Positions 1-7,420 of a stretch of 26,789 nucleotides of DNA are shown here, piece by piece. The notes beneath the pieces were generated by a model. It had not been told where the DNA came from. It worked only from the letters and a program-made list of their open reading frames with translations, and ran no database searches. The stretch covers positions 1 through 26,789 of the IMG/VR virus record IMGVR_UViG_3300042558_002798; one strand, given 5' to 3'. The position numbers and the translations under genes were made by a program. The stretch comes from a virus. How positions within the stretch are numbered: position 1 is the stretch's first letter; each line of letters starts with the position of its first letter.

Positions 1-315
1 AATGTTTAATAAATCTGAGTCCATCTTTGGGTCGTAGCTTTCAGACAATCCCACCAAGTATTCACATACTAAATTAATAAACTCAGTTAACTCAAGTTCT
101 TCAATATCTCTACCCGCTAATGTATAACCGCCTGTAAAACTAGGTCTTCCGTGTTTACCCATACAAACTTCAACAAACTTATCAATCAAATCATCAAGTG
201 AATCATAAATACGCCCATAAGCCTCATGTCTTGAGAATGATTTTGTTTGCCAGTGTAGTATTCTAAACTGAGTTTGTGTTTCTAGTAAAAATTTAACAAC
301 TTCCGAATTTTTCAT
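1..315 (-). CDS. Dps/ferritin-like phage protein (DUF5856-like), partial
   Basis: The first 105 codons of a minus-strand gene are visible from the ATG at 313-315; the frame stays open to the window edge, so the C-terminus is missing. The protein begins MKNSEVVKFLLETQTQFRIL and continues with HWQTKSFSRHEAYGRIYD and then SLDDLIDKFVEV. The HWQTKSFSxHEAxxxxYDxLxDLIDxFVE spacing is that of the first helix pair of Dps-like four-helix ferritin folds, and I recall this form from phage proteins annotated as DUF5856. Whether it binds metal cannot be judged from the fragment. It lies directly downstream of the methyltransferase terminator, so it probably has its own promoter in the AT-rich stretch at 316-350. 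The fold assignment is by motif resemblance only. Confidence 0.6.
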   Translation of the reverse strand, partial: MKNSEVVKFLLETQTQFRILHWQTKSFSRHEAYGRIYDSLDDLIDKFVEVCMGKHGRPSFTGGYTLAGRDIEELELTEFINLVCEYLVGLSESYDPKMDSDLLNI

Positions 316-350
316 AATAACATTTAATTATAAATATACAAATAAATAAA

Positions 351-377
351 AAAACGGAGTTTATTGGACTCCGTTTT
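351..377 (-). terminator. Rho-independent terminator of the methyltransferase operon
   Basis: A perfect 10-bp stem (351-360 with 368-377, core ACGGAGT/ACTCCGT) encloses a 7-nt loop that contains the methyltransferase stop codon. Read on the minus strand, the stem is followed by a T-rich run (TTTTTTTATTT). The position separates the methyltransferase operon from the Dps-like gene. Confidence 0.85.
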
Positions 378-1218
378 CAAATTGTAACTTCTGTTGGTTC
401 TTTTGGTCAACAAAACTTTGTATTCGTTGTTTAGCAATTTCACAATAGTTTTCACTCAATTCAATACCAACCCATCTTCTGTCATGAACAACTGCTGCCA
501 CACAACTGGTTCCTGAACCATTGAAAGGGTCTAAAACAATATCATTTCTATATGATAATATCTTAATTGCCTTTTCGGGAATATCCATCGAGAACGTTGC
601 CTTTGTTAATGAACGAGTGTCAGCAAAGTATTTCCATTGTCCAAACACCAATTCCATGAACTCTTTCTTATCTTGTTCAGAATAAGCAACTTTGTTCTTT
701 CCCTCTTCAGTTAGATAAGGTTCACCTTTCCATTGTGGTTCACCTTTAATTTTCTTAATATGAACTTTCTTATAAGCAAGAATAACACACTCTTTTGGGT
801 TATAAATGTAAGGTGCCGATGGACTCATCCAAGAACCCCAAGCAGTTGTCTTACTTCTATGTGGCGAGTCTTCTTCAAGGTCAACAATACCGTAGAACTT
901 AAACCCAACTTTTTTCATCACCTGATATATCTCAGAGGCAAAGAATACTCTACCACCACGAGCTTGTACATTTACCTCATATGGTATGTTAATAGCCATT
1001 CTTCCATCGTCTTTAAGTAAACGATAAGCCTCCGTTAACCATTTTTCAGACCAATCCCAATATTCATCCATAACAATCTCATCATTATGTGTGTCGTATT
1101 GGATACCCACATTATATGGTGGTGACGTTACAACTAAATCAACCCAACCTTCAGGCATCTCTTTCATTACATCAATGGTGTCACCATTGATTACCTTATT
1201 AATATAATTCTCAATCAT
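361..1218 (-). CDS. DNA methyltransferase, beta class (N4-cytosine or N6-adenine)
   Basis: A complete 285-residue S-adenosylmethionine-dependent DNA methyltransferase that modifies the amino group of a base. The catalytic motif IV TSPPYN is at residues 31-36 and the SAM-binding DPFNGSGTS motif at about 230-238. Motif IV coming before the SAM motif defines the beta class. The TSPPY form occurs in both N4-cytosine and N6-adenine enzymes, so the target base is uncertain. No restriction endonuclease is next to it, so it is an orphan enzyme; the usual phage role is to protect phage DNA from host restriction or to mark it. Its ATG overlaps the end of the DUF3310 gene by 8 nt, suggesting translational coupling, and its stop codon lies in the loop of a terminator. 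Confidence 0.95.
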   Translation of the reverse strand: MIENYINKVINGDTIDVMKEMPEGWVDLVVTSPPYNVGIQYDTHNDEIVMDEYWDWSEKWLTEAYRLLKDDGRMAINIPYEVNVQARGGRVFFASEIYQVMKKVGFKFYGIVDLEEDSPHRSKTTAWGSWMSPSAPYIYNPKECVILAYKKVHIKKIKGEPQWKGEPYLTEEGKNKVAYSEQDKKEFMELVFGQWKYFADTRSLTKATFSMDIPEKAIKILSYRNDIVLDPFNGSGTSCVAAVVHDRRWVGIELSENYCEIAKQRIQSFVDQKNQQKLQFENGVQ

Positions 1219-1438
1219 TCTGTAATTTTTCTATCTTTTTTTCAATATACCATATAGCTTTCTTCAGGTCCTGAACCACATTGTCTTTCTTACCAGCACG
1301 TGATAGGTATTTGACCGCATTACCCAAATAAAAATCTTTATCTAAACCCCAAGCATCAATGACTTTGATAGCTTCATATGGATTATCTTCACCACCATAG
1401 TGTGATGGGTGATTAACCATTTCTTTTTGTTCTGACAT
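1211..1438 (-). CDS. DUF3310 family phage protein
   Basis: A small phage protein of about 75 residues when started at MSEQKEMVNHPSHYGG. The diagnostic features are VNHPSHYGG near the N-terminus, then IKVIDAWGL, LGNAVKYLSRAGKK and DLKKAIWYIEKKI, which match the DUF3310 consensus well. The family is widespread in phages and is sometimes labelled a nucleotide kinase, but I see no P-loop and would not assign that activity. Longer in-frame starts at 1453 (MEKNI) and 1480 exist. I prefer 1438 because GGAAAAG lies about 6 nt upstream and the domain starts right after it. It overlaps the preceding small gene by 26 nt and the methyltransferase by 8 nt, so the three are probably translated from one message. 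Confidence 0.85.
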   Translation of the reverse strand: MSEQKEMVNHPSHYGGEDNPYEAIKVIDAWGLDKDFYLGNAVKYLSRAGKKDNVVQDLKKAIWYIEKKIEKLQND

Positions 1439-1613
1439 AATATTCTTTTCCATATTTACTTTCTTCAAGTATACCCTCACTTACAAGTTTTTCAATTCGT
1501 TTTCTTGTTTCGTCGATTCCAACTCGTAGGATATAATCACAAATGTAATTGATATGAACTGGTTTTTCAAGTTTTCTTAACAGAACTTCATACGGGTCTA
1601 TATTGTTTCTCAT
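1413..1613 (-). CDS. Small hypothetical protein, winged-helix-like
   Basis: A 66-residue protein starting at the ATG at 1611-1613 (MRNNIDPYEVLLRKLEKPVH). An in-frame TTG at 1634 would add seven residues but seems less likely. The segment INYICDYILR, followed by ETRKRIEKLVSEGILEES and KYGKEYYVRTKR, has the layout of a small winged helix: recognition-type helix, 'LVxxGIL' turn, then a basic beta-wing. This suggests DNA binding, but it is inferred from pattern alone. The start overlaps the upstream 53-residue gene by 26 nt and the end overlaps the DUF3310 gene, which fits a tightly coupled phage operon. No specific family is recognised. Confidence 0.65.
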   Translation of the reverse strand: MRNNIDPYEVLLRKLEKPVHINYICDYILRVGIDETRKRIEKLVSEGILEESKYGKEYYVRTKRNG

Positions 1614-1749
1614 ACTCTTTAAATTTTTTGGCAACGTCGTTATTTGTGAAAATGATTGAATCGGCTTTGAGATAATGATTAATAATAGTTAAATCTTTTT
1701 CTAAACTTTTGATTTGTTCTTCTCCTATTATTTTTTTGTTGAATCCCAT
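1588..1749 (-). CDS. Small hypothetical protein (53 aa)
   Basis: An open frame of 53 codons from ATG at 1747-1749 to TGA at 1588-1590, beginning MGFNKKIIGEEQIKSLEKDL and ending KKFKEYEKQYRPV. The product is charged and mostly helical by eye, with no recognisable motif. Support comes from a promoter-like sequence just upstream (TATATTTG four bases before the ATG), the way it fills the gap between the 253-residue gene and the winged-helix-like gene, and the overlapping junction with that next gene. Function unknown. Confidence 0.6.
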   Translation of the reverse strand: MGFNKKIIGEEQIKSLEKDLTIINHYLKADSIIFTNNDVAKKFKEYEKQYRPV

Positions 1750-1753
1750 ATAA

Positions 1754-1785
1754 CAAATATATTAATCTTTTTTTAGATTTACAAT
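1754..1785 (-). promoter_or_regulatory. Bacteroidota-type promoter, leaderless arrangement
   Basis: On the minus strand, ATTG (1782-1785), a 20-nt spacer and TATATTTG (1754-1761) fit the Bacteroidota consensus TTTG-N17-23-TAnnTTTG with one mismatch in the -33 box. The -7 box ends only four bases before the ATG of the 53-residue gene, so a transcript from here would have almost no leader. Confidence 0.55.
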
Positions 1786-2523
1786 TGTTTTTTTCTGAAC
1801 TATGTAACTTAATACCTTTCTTTTAAAGATTGGTAGGAGTGTATTTTCAAATGGTAGGTCGTTGGAAGACATTAATTCAAAGATGGGTAAACTTATATCT
1901 TGTGTTAATTCATTTAATATTGTTCTAATTACCTTTTTACTTTCCCCATCAAATATCAACTGAACCGCAAATTTACTGTCGTGTTTAACCGTATCAATAC
2001 CACCAGTTGTATACTTCCAAATCCTTTTGTTGTTCCCGTTAAGTGTGAAGAAGTAACCTCTTTCTAAATCCTGTTTCTTATTTTCGTTGGTGTGTTTGAT
2101 TGAAACCGAGTCGTATGTTAATGTCCAAAGAGCTTTGATGACATTGAAATATTCAAAAAACTTTGGTCCGGCATATTTTAATACCTTATTTAATTCTTCC
2201 AACTCATCATCATTTAATTTTGGGATGGGTGTGAATTTAAGTTCATTGATTAGTATTTCATCATCAATAACTTCAAACTTCTTATTAACAACGATGTATT
2301 TGAATTCCGAAGACATCACTTGTAGATTAGCCAAGTGTAATGACATTTCACTAAATAATGGATATAACTCAAACTTCTCAATCTTATCGTCACAGAACTT
2401 TAAAAAGTCCATCAACATATAATATTTGTGTTCGTAGTCAATTGGTTCTGTTAATAACCAGTCGGTTGTTAATCTGAAATGATTATTTTTTTTCGTTCTT
2501 CTTTTTCTTGATTTGGTTTCCAT
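1762..2523 (-). CDS. Hypothetical phage protein (253 aa)
   Basis: A complete 253-residue protein that I do not recognise. It begins with a strongly basic stretch (METKSRKRRTKKNNHFRLTT), then FRLTTDWLLTEPIDYEHKYYMLMDFLKFCDD, an amphipathic helix rich in Leu, Tyr and Phe, and a mixed alpha/beta remainder ending in KTIVNLKKD. There are no cysteines of note, no signal peptide and no membrane segment. It starts two bases downstream of the stop of the acidic 432-residue gene, so the two are almost certainly co-transcribed. The basic tail could contact nucleic acid, but that is speculation. Confidence 0.8.
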   Translation of the reverse strand: METKSRKRRTKKNNHFRLTTDWLLTEPIDYEHKYYMLMDFLKFCDDKIEKFELYPLFSEMSLHLANLQVMSSEFKYIVVNKKFEVIDDEILINELKFTPIPKLNDDELEELNKVLKYAGPKFFEYFNVIKALWTLTYDSVSIKHTNENKKQDLERGYFFTLNGNNKRIWKYTTGGIDTVKHDSKFAVQLIFDGESKKVIRTILNELTQDISLPIFELMSSNDLPFENTLLPIFKRKVLSYIVQKKTIVNLKKD

Positions 2524-2524
2524 T

Positions 2525-3823
2525 TTACCCTTCTATTTGTAAAATGTAATATGTTTCATCATTAAATTCAATAGTATCGTAATCACCATCGTAAGAGTTC
2601 AGTGTGTGACCAATACCGTCAGTTTGAATTAACCCTTCTTTAAATCCTTTTATATCTATAAAGTTTTCAATATTCAAACCATATTCTTCAATTACGTTCG
2701 CAGGGTCATCAACCAAATCATTAATTAAATCTTCAACCTTTTCCTCAATTAAATTTTCAGGGACAGTTTTATCACTATCTCTTAACTCATCAAGTTCTTC
2801 ATTTAATTCATCTTTTTTTTCTTGGTCTATTTCAGAATCTTCTAAAAACAATTCAATTTCATCAATCCTTTCTTGAACTGCCGGGTCGGAATATTCAAAA
2901 TCTTCCTCGTCAAAAAAGTCTTCAAGGTTTTCTCTAACATTATTTTCTTCATCGTCTCTAAAAGTTTCCTTAAGTTCTTCAATATCAATATAATCTTCAA
3001 CAAAACTAGAATTAAAACCTTTTATTCCGATATCATCAATCAATTCATCAATTCTTTCATATGCCGACATGTGGGTTCTATAATTATCACCAACCGCCCA
3101 TCTTTCTTTTGATTCTTCTAATTCGTCAGTTAACAAATAAAAAGTTCTCATACTATAATATTTGTAATCATAAACCAAATTATATAAGTCAATTCTTTTT
3201 TCAAGTTCTTCAATTTCTTCTTCAACCGCTTCTAAATCCATCAGATTTTCATTATCTTCTGTTTCTTTCTCAATTTCCTCCATTCTTTCTTTTGCAGTAT
3301 AAAGTTCCTGTAACCTTGCATCATGATTAGGTTCTTTAGCCTCATAAAGACCAAAAGATGAAGTCAGATACTCAAATAAAACATTTGCCAAAATCGCAAT
3401 CTCACTAGTCGCAGTTTCTAAATTCCATTCGTCCTCTTGTCGTAAATCGTTTTGTTTGGCTAATTCAATCTGTCTTTGTTTTTTGATTTGAATTTTTTCA
3501 TACGGTGTTCCATATGTTGAAATATTATTGTATATAAGACCCTCAAGAGAGTTAATTTGAGTGTATGATAAATCTAAACCACCATTAACTGTGATATTTG
3601 TAATGTTATTAGCATCCGTATTTCTCAAACTTAAGTCACCATCAATAACAATTCGTTTACCTCTGAATTGTTTCATATTTTGAACCAATTTACCGTTATA
3701 GTTAGTAAACTTTAATAAGTCAATATATTGCTCAGGTGTTATAACAACACTCTCTTGTCCTTCTTCCTCAACCAACATCTGAACAACCTTTTGTATTTGT
3801 GATATATCTATATTAACTCTCAT
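2525..3823 (-). CDS. Highly acidic protein with short leucine-rich/solenoid segment
   Basis: A 432-residue protein with three visible parts. Residues about 50-100 contain GDLSLRNTDANNITNITV followed by GGLDLSYTQINSLEGL, the 'GxLxLxxTxIxxL' pattern of short leucine-rich or beta-solenoid repeats seen in phage proteins. Residues about 125-390 are helical and extremely acidic, with coiled-coil-like runs such as LEAVEEEIEELEKRIDLY and many Asp/Glu clusters. The C-terminus ends GHTLNSYDGDYDTIEFND and ETYYILQIEG, a tail that I recall from other uncharacterised large-phage proteins. The plus-strand gene at 4168 encodes another acidic protein with similar composition. Function unknown; a scaffold, DNA mimic or host-interaction role are all possible. 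Confidence 0.8.
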   Translation of the reverse strand: MRVNIDISQIQKVVQMLVEEEGQESVVITPEQYIDLLKFTNYNGKLVQNMKQFRGKRIVIDGDLSLRNTDANNITNITVNGGLDLSYTQINSLEGLIYNNISTYGTPYEKIQIKKQRQIELAKQNDLRQEDEWNLETATSEIAILANVLFEYLTSSFGLYEAKEPNHDARLQELYTAKERMEEIEKETEDNENLMDLEAVEEEIEELEKRIDLYNLVYDYKYYSMRTFYLLTDELEESKERWAVGDNYRTHMSAYERIDELIDDIGIKGFNSSFVEDYIDIEELKETFRDDEENNVRENLEDFFDEEDFEYSDPAVQERIDEIELFLEDSEIDQEKKDELNEELDELRDSDKTVPENLIEEKVEDLINDLVDDPANVIEEYGLNIENFIDIKGFKEGLIQTDGIGHTLNSYDGDYDTIEFNDETYYILQIEG

Positions 3824-3913
3824 GATAAAAATTATATTAATAAATATTAAAATAACTATATTATTTACTATTAAATCACATGTGGTAAATATTTATAATA
3901 AAATACCAACAAT

Positions 3914-4039
3914 ATGGGATGTGGATGTAAAAAACAAAGTGCGTCACCTGAACAGGTGAAAAAGTTAAGAACTGAGAGTATCAGAACAGCAATTCAAAGT
4001 ACTATTGATAAGTACTACAACAAAAACAAGAAAAAGTAA
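3914..4039 (+). CDS. Micropeptide with N-terminal MGCGCKK motif (41 aa)
   Basis: A 41-codon frame from ATG at 3914 to TAA at 4037-4039. It begins MGCGCKKQSASPEQVKKLRT and ends in a lysine-rich tail, NKNKKK. The only cysteines form a Cys-Gly-Cys pair at residues 3 and 5, followed by a predicted basic helix. It is the first plus-strand gene after a divergent gap, and is followed 24 nt later by an even smaller frame with the same CGC motif and then a strong terminator, which supports a real transcription unit. A short inverted repeat (TCACCTG/CAGGTGA, 3944-3959) lies inside the frame. Metal or thiol chemistry is possible, but no family is recognised. Confidence 0.65.
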   Translation: MGCGCKKQSASPEQVKKLRTESIRTAIQSTIDKYYNKNKKK

Positions 4040-4063
4040 TAAACCTCTAATAAATTAAAAACA

Positions 4064-4105
4064 ATGAAGAACAACAACGGTGGTGGTTGCGGATGTGGAA
4101 AATAA
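4064..4105 (+). CDS. Possible 13-residue CGC micropeptide
   Basis: The frame ATG 4064 to TAA 4103-4105 encodes only MKNNNGGGCGCGK. On its own it would be ignored. It shares a Cys-Gly-Cys core flanked by glycines with the peptide just upstream, starts with a typical Met-Lys in an A-rich context (AAAACAATGAAG), and is the last frame before the terminator at 4130. It may be a genuine micropeptide, a remnant copy of the neighbour's N-terminus, or chance. Confidence 0.35.
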   Translation: MKNNNGGGCGCGK

Positions 4106-4129
4106 TCTTTCCCGCAACATAAGAAAACT

Positions 4130-4155
4130 AAAAGGGGAATTTTTCCCCTTTTTTT
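4130..4155 (+). terminator. Strong Rho-independent terminator
   Basis: Stem AAAAGGGGAA (4130-4139) pairs with TTCCCCTTTT (4143-4152) around a TTT loop, and a seven-T run (4149-4155) follows. It ends the plus-strand micropeptide transcript 12 nt before the next gene's ATG. Confidence 0.9.
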
Positions 4156-4167
4156 ATATTTATCATT

Positions 4168-5280
4168 ATGGAATTTAAAATTTTCAAAAACTTAAACGAA
4201 GAAGAGGAAAAACCCGTACTAACAGCTTTCCAAAATAAGTTAGTAAAACTTATTACTCTATTCCAAAACGGAGATGTTACTGAAGAGGATATTGAAAACA
4301 CCATAGGTGGTTTTGATAAATTTTTTGAGTTAATAATTAAAAATAATTTAACACATTACATTGACCCTTTTAATAATGACTGGTCGGATTATCAAAATAA
4401 AATAATTTATCAGTTAATACAAAAAGACCCAAATTACATCTATAAGATGATGGAAATGGAATTTTCAGATATAACTGAAATTGATGGGAAATATTATGTT
4501 GATTTAGAAGATTCTGGTGAACTGGCACAATTCTTTAGTAGTGGTAGAAACGATATTAGTGAAGATAGAATTGCCGAAATATTAAATGGGGATTATGATG
4601 GTTATTTATATGATGACGTAACAGGTGATGAGTTCAAAGATATTTATGAAGAACTAGAACCAAAATACCAAGAAGAAATTAGAGGTTATATCAAAGAAGA
4701 TTTACTTAAAATTGGTAATTTATCTATCGAACATCTAACTCCTGAATTAATAGAAGATTTAGCAATAGAACAAGGTGATGAGTCGAATTTAAAATTAAAT
4801 GAAGAGATAATCACTAAACTTTTACAAGATAATGATTGTGTTGAATACTTTATAATGAACTTAGGATTAGATATAAGAAGTGAATTATATTCATTATACT
4901 CAAATTGTTATGGGTCGGTTTATGCTAACGAATTGTATGACTCACTTATAGGACAATTAGTCGGTGAGGTTATTGATAGTAAAAAATCAGAAGAGTATAA
5001 ATACAAAAAACACGACTACAATAAAAGTACATCAACAGAAAGATGGGGTGTAAGATATGAAGTTACAAAAACTGCTCATAATAATATTAAACTTTGGTTT
5101 GAAAGTAACGTAAATAACCCATATGAAAATTTAAATTATTACGGAGGTTACATCAACCTACTTAAAAGTTTATTTGAAAATGGTGATTTAAATTGGTTGA
5201 GTTCTGGAAGAGTTCCTGACTACCCCGATTTAGGTGACGTTAAAAAATGTCTTAATATTGAATTTAATAGTTATTTCTAA
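4168..5280 (+). CDS. Hypothetical acidic phage protein (370 aa)
   Basis: A 370-residue acidic protein starting MEFKIFKNLNEEEEKPVLTA. It has an N-terminal helical region, an Asp/Glu-rich middle (for example YDGYLYDDVTGDEFKDIYEE), and a C-terminal segment with SELYSLYSNCYGSVYANELY and then TERWGVRYEVTKTAHNNIKL. I recall similar Tyr/Ala-rich 'SxxYxxAxxxELY' helices from uncharacterised large-phage proteins, but cannot give a function. The ATG follows a terminator by only 12 nt, with TATATTTATCATT directly upstream, so any promoter would overlap the terminator or lie within a very short leader. Its composition resembles the minus-strand acidic protein at 2525-3823. Confidence 0.8.
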   Translation: MEFKIFKNLNEEEEKPVLTAFQNKLVKLITLFQNGDVTEEDIENTIGGFDKFFELIIKNNLTHYIDPFNNDWSDYQNKIIYQLIQKDPNYIYKMMEMEFSDITEIDGKYYVDLEDSGELAQFFSSGRNDISEDRIAEILNGDYDGYLYDDVTGDEFKDIYEELEPKYQEEIRGYIKEDLLKIGNLSIEHLTPELIEDLAIEQGDESNLKLNEEIITKLLQDNDCVEYFIMNLGLDIRSELYSLYSNCYGSVYANELYDSLIGQLVGEVIDSKKSEEYKYKKHDYNKSTSTERWGVRYEVTKTAHNNIKLWFESNVNNPYENLNYYGGYINLLKSLFENGDLNWLSSGRVPDYPDLGDVKKCLNIEFNSYF

Positions 5281-5336
5281 TAACACAAAAAATTATTTAC
5301 ACTTTAACCTTTAAAATTTTAGTTCTAAAATTGGAC

Positions 5337-5963
5337 ATGGAAAAAGAGAGTTGTATTTTAAATCAAGAATTTGTTAATAAGTTTGCAGATTTCTTATGTC
5401 AAGAAATAAGTGATAATAACACTTATAAAACAAAACTATCAGTTGTTGATTGTAATAGTTTATTTATTATCAAAGGTTATACAAAGAATCCAAAAATATA
5501 TGGATGTTACAATCTGACAGATAAGTTCATAGAACAAGAACAAAATAACTATTCTGATTTAACAGCTCTTAATCTTAAAACATTGGACATCATAGATTAT
5601 GATACCAAAGACACAAACTTTGAGGATACAAAATTCGTATTTGAATATCCTGAAACTTTCACAACAAACAATCTATCATCAATAACCATACAATCAACAT
5701 TCCCTCACGGTTATTCTAAAAACTATTTAGGTAATCTTTATTCTTACCTTTATAAAATCTCGGAGAAATCACAACCGTACTTTAAGTTCAGAAACATTAA
5801 ATTGGAATTTGAAAGTAATGAAGGTAACCTGAAATTCACAAAGGTAAAATCAGATAGTTACTATAGTTCAGAACTTCTCCTATCGATATTAAACGACAAC
5901 TTTGAAGGTAAGGTATCAGATGACTACCAACTACCGTCCAAATTGTTCCTGAACGTTATTTAA
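5337..5963 (+). CDS. Hypothetical protein (208 aa)
   Basis: A 208-residue protein starting at ATG 5337 (MEKESCILNQEFVNKFADFL). A TTG two codons upstream at 5331 is less likely. Aromatic residues and short beta-like strands are frequent (for example YNLTDKFIEQEQNNYSDLT and FKFRNIKLEFESNEGNLKF). There is no signal peptide or membrane span. It follows the 370-residue gene after a 56-nt AT-rich gap and converges on the next minus-strand gene with stop codons overlapping by 4 nt. No family recognised. Confidence 0.75.
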   Translation: MEKESCILNQEFVNKFADFLCQEISDNNTYKTKLSVVDCNSLFIIKGYTKNPKIYGCYNLTDKFIEQEQNNYSDLTALNLKTLDIIDYDTKDTNFEDTKFVFEYPETFTTNNLSSITIQSTFPHGYSKNYLGNLYSYLYKISEKSQPYFKFRNIKLEFESNEGNLKFTKVKSDSYYSSELLLSILNDNFEGKVSDDYQLPSKLFLNVI

Positions 5964-6487
5964 ACACGTTTAGAATAACCAACGATTTGGTAGAAGTCTC
6001 TATCACCATCAATATACCCCTTAACCATCACCAATAGGTTTCTAAACATGAACGCATCTGGTGTTTGTTTTTCACACTTGGAGAACAACTCAACAAAAGA
6101 AATTAAAACTTCAACAGAATAATAACCACATCCTTGTAACTCAAGATACTTTGATGTGAGTTTATTAACATACTGTAACTTGTAGGTATCCCTTGATGTC
6201 TCACAATTAAATGGTTCGGTCTCATCATAGATTTTTATCAGGTCATCAATAAAACCCTTAATAACATTCGGAGCACATTGTTTCTTAGCAATCAAATCAA
6301 CAATCCAATGTGTATGTGATGGTGTCCGTAATCTCTTACCTTCCTCCTTATGTTTTACTATGAAATCCAAATCAGGACGAGCCCCTCTTCCACCTTGATA
6401 GATAGCAATCTTTGATGTTGGGTCAACTTGCCAAAATGTCAAAGGGGTATGAACTACCCCTTTCTTTTTAAATGTTAGTTCCTTCAT
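5960..6487 (-). CDS. Hypothetical protein (175 aa)
   Basis: A 175-residue protein beginning MKELTFKKKGVVHTPLTFWQ. Notable elements are a glycine/arginine loop (YQGGRGARPDLDF), the motif RTPSHTHWIVDLI, and a C-terminal helical half with several Cys (CETS, CGYY, CEKQ). I do not recognise the family. It is the last gene of the minus-strand run that includes glutaredoxin and thioredoxin, starting 9 nt after the glutaredoxin stop, so it is probably in that operon. The conserved-looking HTHW and GGRGAR segments could be an active site, but this is a guess. Confidence 0.75.
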   Translation of the reverse strand: MKELTFKKKGVVHTPLTFWQVDPTSKIAIYQGGRGARPDLDFIVKHKEEGKRLRTPSHTHWIVDLIAKKQCAPNVIKGFIDDLIKIYDETEPFNCETSRDTYKLQYVNKLTSKYLELQGCGYYSVEVLISFVELFSKCEKQTPDAFMFRNLLVMVKGYIDGDRDFYQIVGYSKRV

Positions 6488-6496
6488 GGAACAAAA

Positions 6497-6769
6497 CTAC
6501 AAAATATTTTTTATAATTCCAACAGCTTCGTTTATATCTTGGAAATCTCTGTCGGGAGCGAATAACTTAGCATCTTCTGTTACAGTATCCACAATCATAA
6601 ATGCCGGAACAAAATCATTACCAGTGACTTCAACAAAAAGGTTATACTCCTCTTCGTATTTTTCAATGTCTCGTTCCTTAAACTTAATCTTATTTTCTTT
6701 AAGTTGTTTTTTAAACTCCGTACACCAATGACAACCTTTCATTGTATATGCAACCAATAAATTAGCCAT
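6497..6769 (-). CDS. Glutaredoxin-like thiol oxidoreductase
   Basis: A compact 90-residue thioredoxin-fold protein. The active site CHWC is at residues 13-16 right after the first beta strand (NLLVAYTMKG), and the cis-proline is in NDFVPAF at about 54-55. The small size and early active site fit glutaredoxin/NrdH-like proteins; the CHWC sequence is unusual beside classical CPYC. It would reduce disulfides in the cytoplasm, possibly supplying electrons to ribonucleotide reductase, though no reductase gene is in this window. Its ATG overlaps the thioredoxin stop as TAATG, so the two are translationally coupled. Confidence 0.9.
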   Translation of the reverse strand: MANLLVAYTMKGCHWCTEFKKQLKENKIKFKERDIEKYEEEYNLFVEVTGNDFVPAFMIVDTVTEDAKLFAPDRDFQDINEAVGIIKNIL

Positions 6770-7074
6770 TAGTTCTCAATGTGTTCAGTGATTAATGATG
6801 ATACCATATCAGCAGGTTTTAAACCAACCATCGTGTGAGTATCAACACCTTCTTTATAGAATTTTAAAACTGGTACATTTCTAACACCCAAACTCTTTGA
6901 GAAATTAATATCACTCTCAACATCAAACTCATAGATTGACACATCAGTTGTGATTTTCTTTAATTCTTCTGTTAATTGTTTACAGGGACCACACCATGTG
7001 GCATACATCTTTAATATAAAATCTTCCCCGTTGTTAATTTTTTCCTGTATCTGACTACTTGTTAATTGTTCCAT
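6769..7074 (-). CDS. Thioredoxin
   Basis: A 101-residue thioredoxin with the classical WCGPC active site at residues 27-31 (MYATWCGPCKQLTEEL), the helix and FDVESDINFSKSLGVRNVP strand-helix-turn, and the cis-proline at Pro68. Only the normal N-terminal strand is slightly short. Phage thioredoxins typically serve ribonucleotide reduction or act as polymerase processivity factors; the coupled glutaredoxin favours a redox role. It lies 4 nt after the 113-residue gene and overlaps the glutaredoxin gene by one base. Confidence 0.95.
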   Translation of the reverse strand: MEQLTSSQIQEKINNGEDFILKMYATWCGPCKQLTEELKKITTDVSIYEFDVESDINFSKSLGVRNVPVLKFYKEGVDTHTMVGLKPADMVSSLITEHIEN

Positions 7075-7078
7075 ACTT

Positions 7079-7420
7079 TTAAATATTTTTACTTTCCTTT
7101 TTTTGTTTCAAAAGTTGAGTTAAGAAGAACTTAACCTCACTCAACTTGTCAGCGTTATAATATAATTTTACTTTATACTCAACCCCATCTGCTTTAGATA
7201 AATAAATAAAACTACCGTTGGGTAGTTTACATATTAAATCGGAGTAAACCTCACCATCACTATACATGATTGAGTTGATAAAAACTTTTTCTATGTTATC
7301 TCTTTTCAAAAAATCATTAGGTAAAAGATTGTGTCCATCAGATAACTGAAGAATTGATAAAAGTCCTTCTTTATCCAACAGTCTATCCTCAAATAGAAAT
7401 ATCTTTTTTTCGTTTACCAT
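7079..7420 (-). CDS. Hypothetical protein (113 aa)
   Basis: A 113-residue protein beginning MVNEKKIFLFEDRLLDKEGL. It has a predicted mixed alpha/beta layout, with strands around SDLICKLPNGSFIYLSK and VEYKVKLYYN and a charged C-terminal helix ending KQKKESKNI. No motif is recognised. Its ATG overlaps the end of the PcfJ C-terminal fragment by 7 nt (ATGGTAA), and its stop is 4 nt before the thioredoxin ATG, so it belongs to the same operon. Confidence 0.75.
   Translation of the reverse strand: MVNEKKIFLFEDRLLDKEGLLSILQLSDGHNLLPNDFLKRDNIEKVFINSIMYSDGEVYSDLICKLPNGSFIYLSKADGVEYKVKLYYNADKLSEVKFFLTQLLKQKKESKNI

Noticed and set aside
3944-3959. Short palindrome TCACCTG-AA-CAGGTGA as an operator
   Set aside because: It lies inside the micropeptide frame, has a two-base spacer and no second copy nearby; it may be a chance consequence of the codons.
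5331-5336. TTG start two codons upstream of the 208-residue gene
   Set aside because: An ATG follows immediately at 5337 and neither start has a convincing ribosome binding site, so the ATG is preferred.
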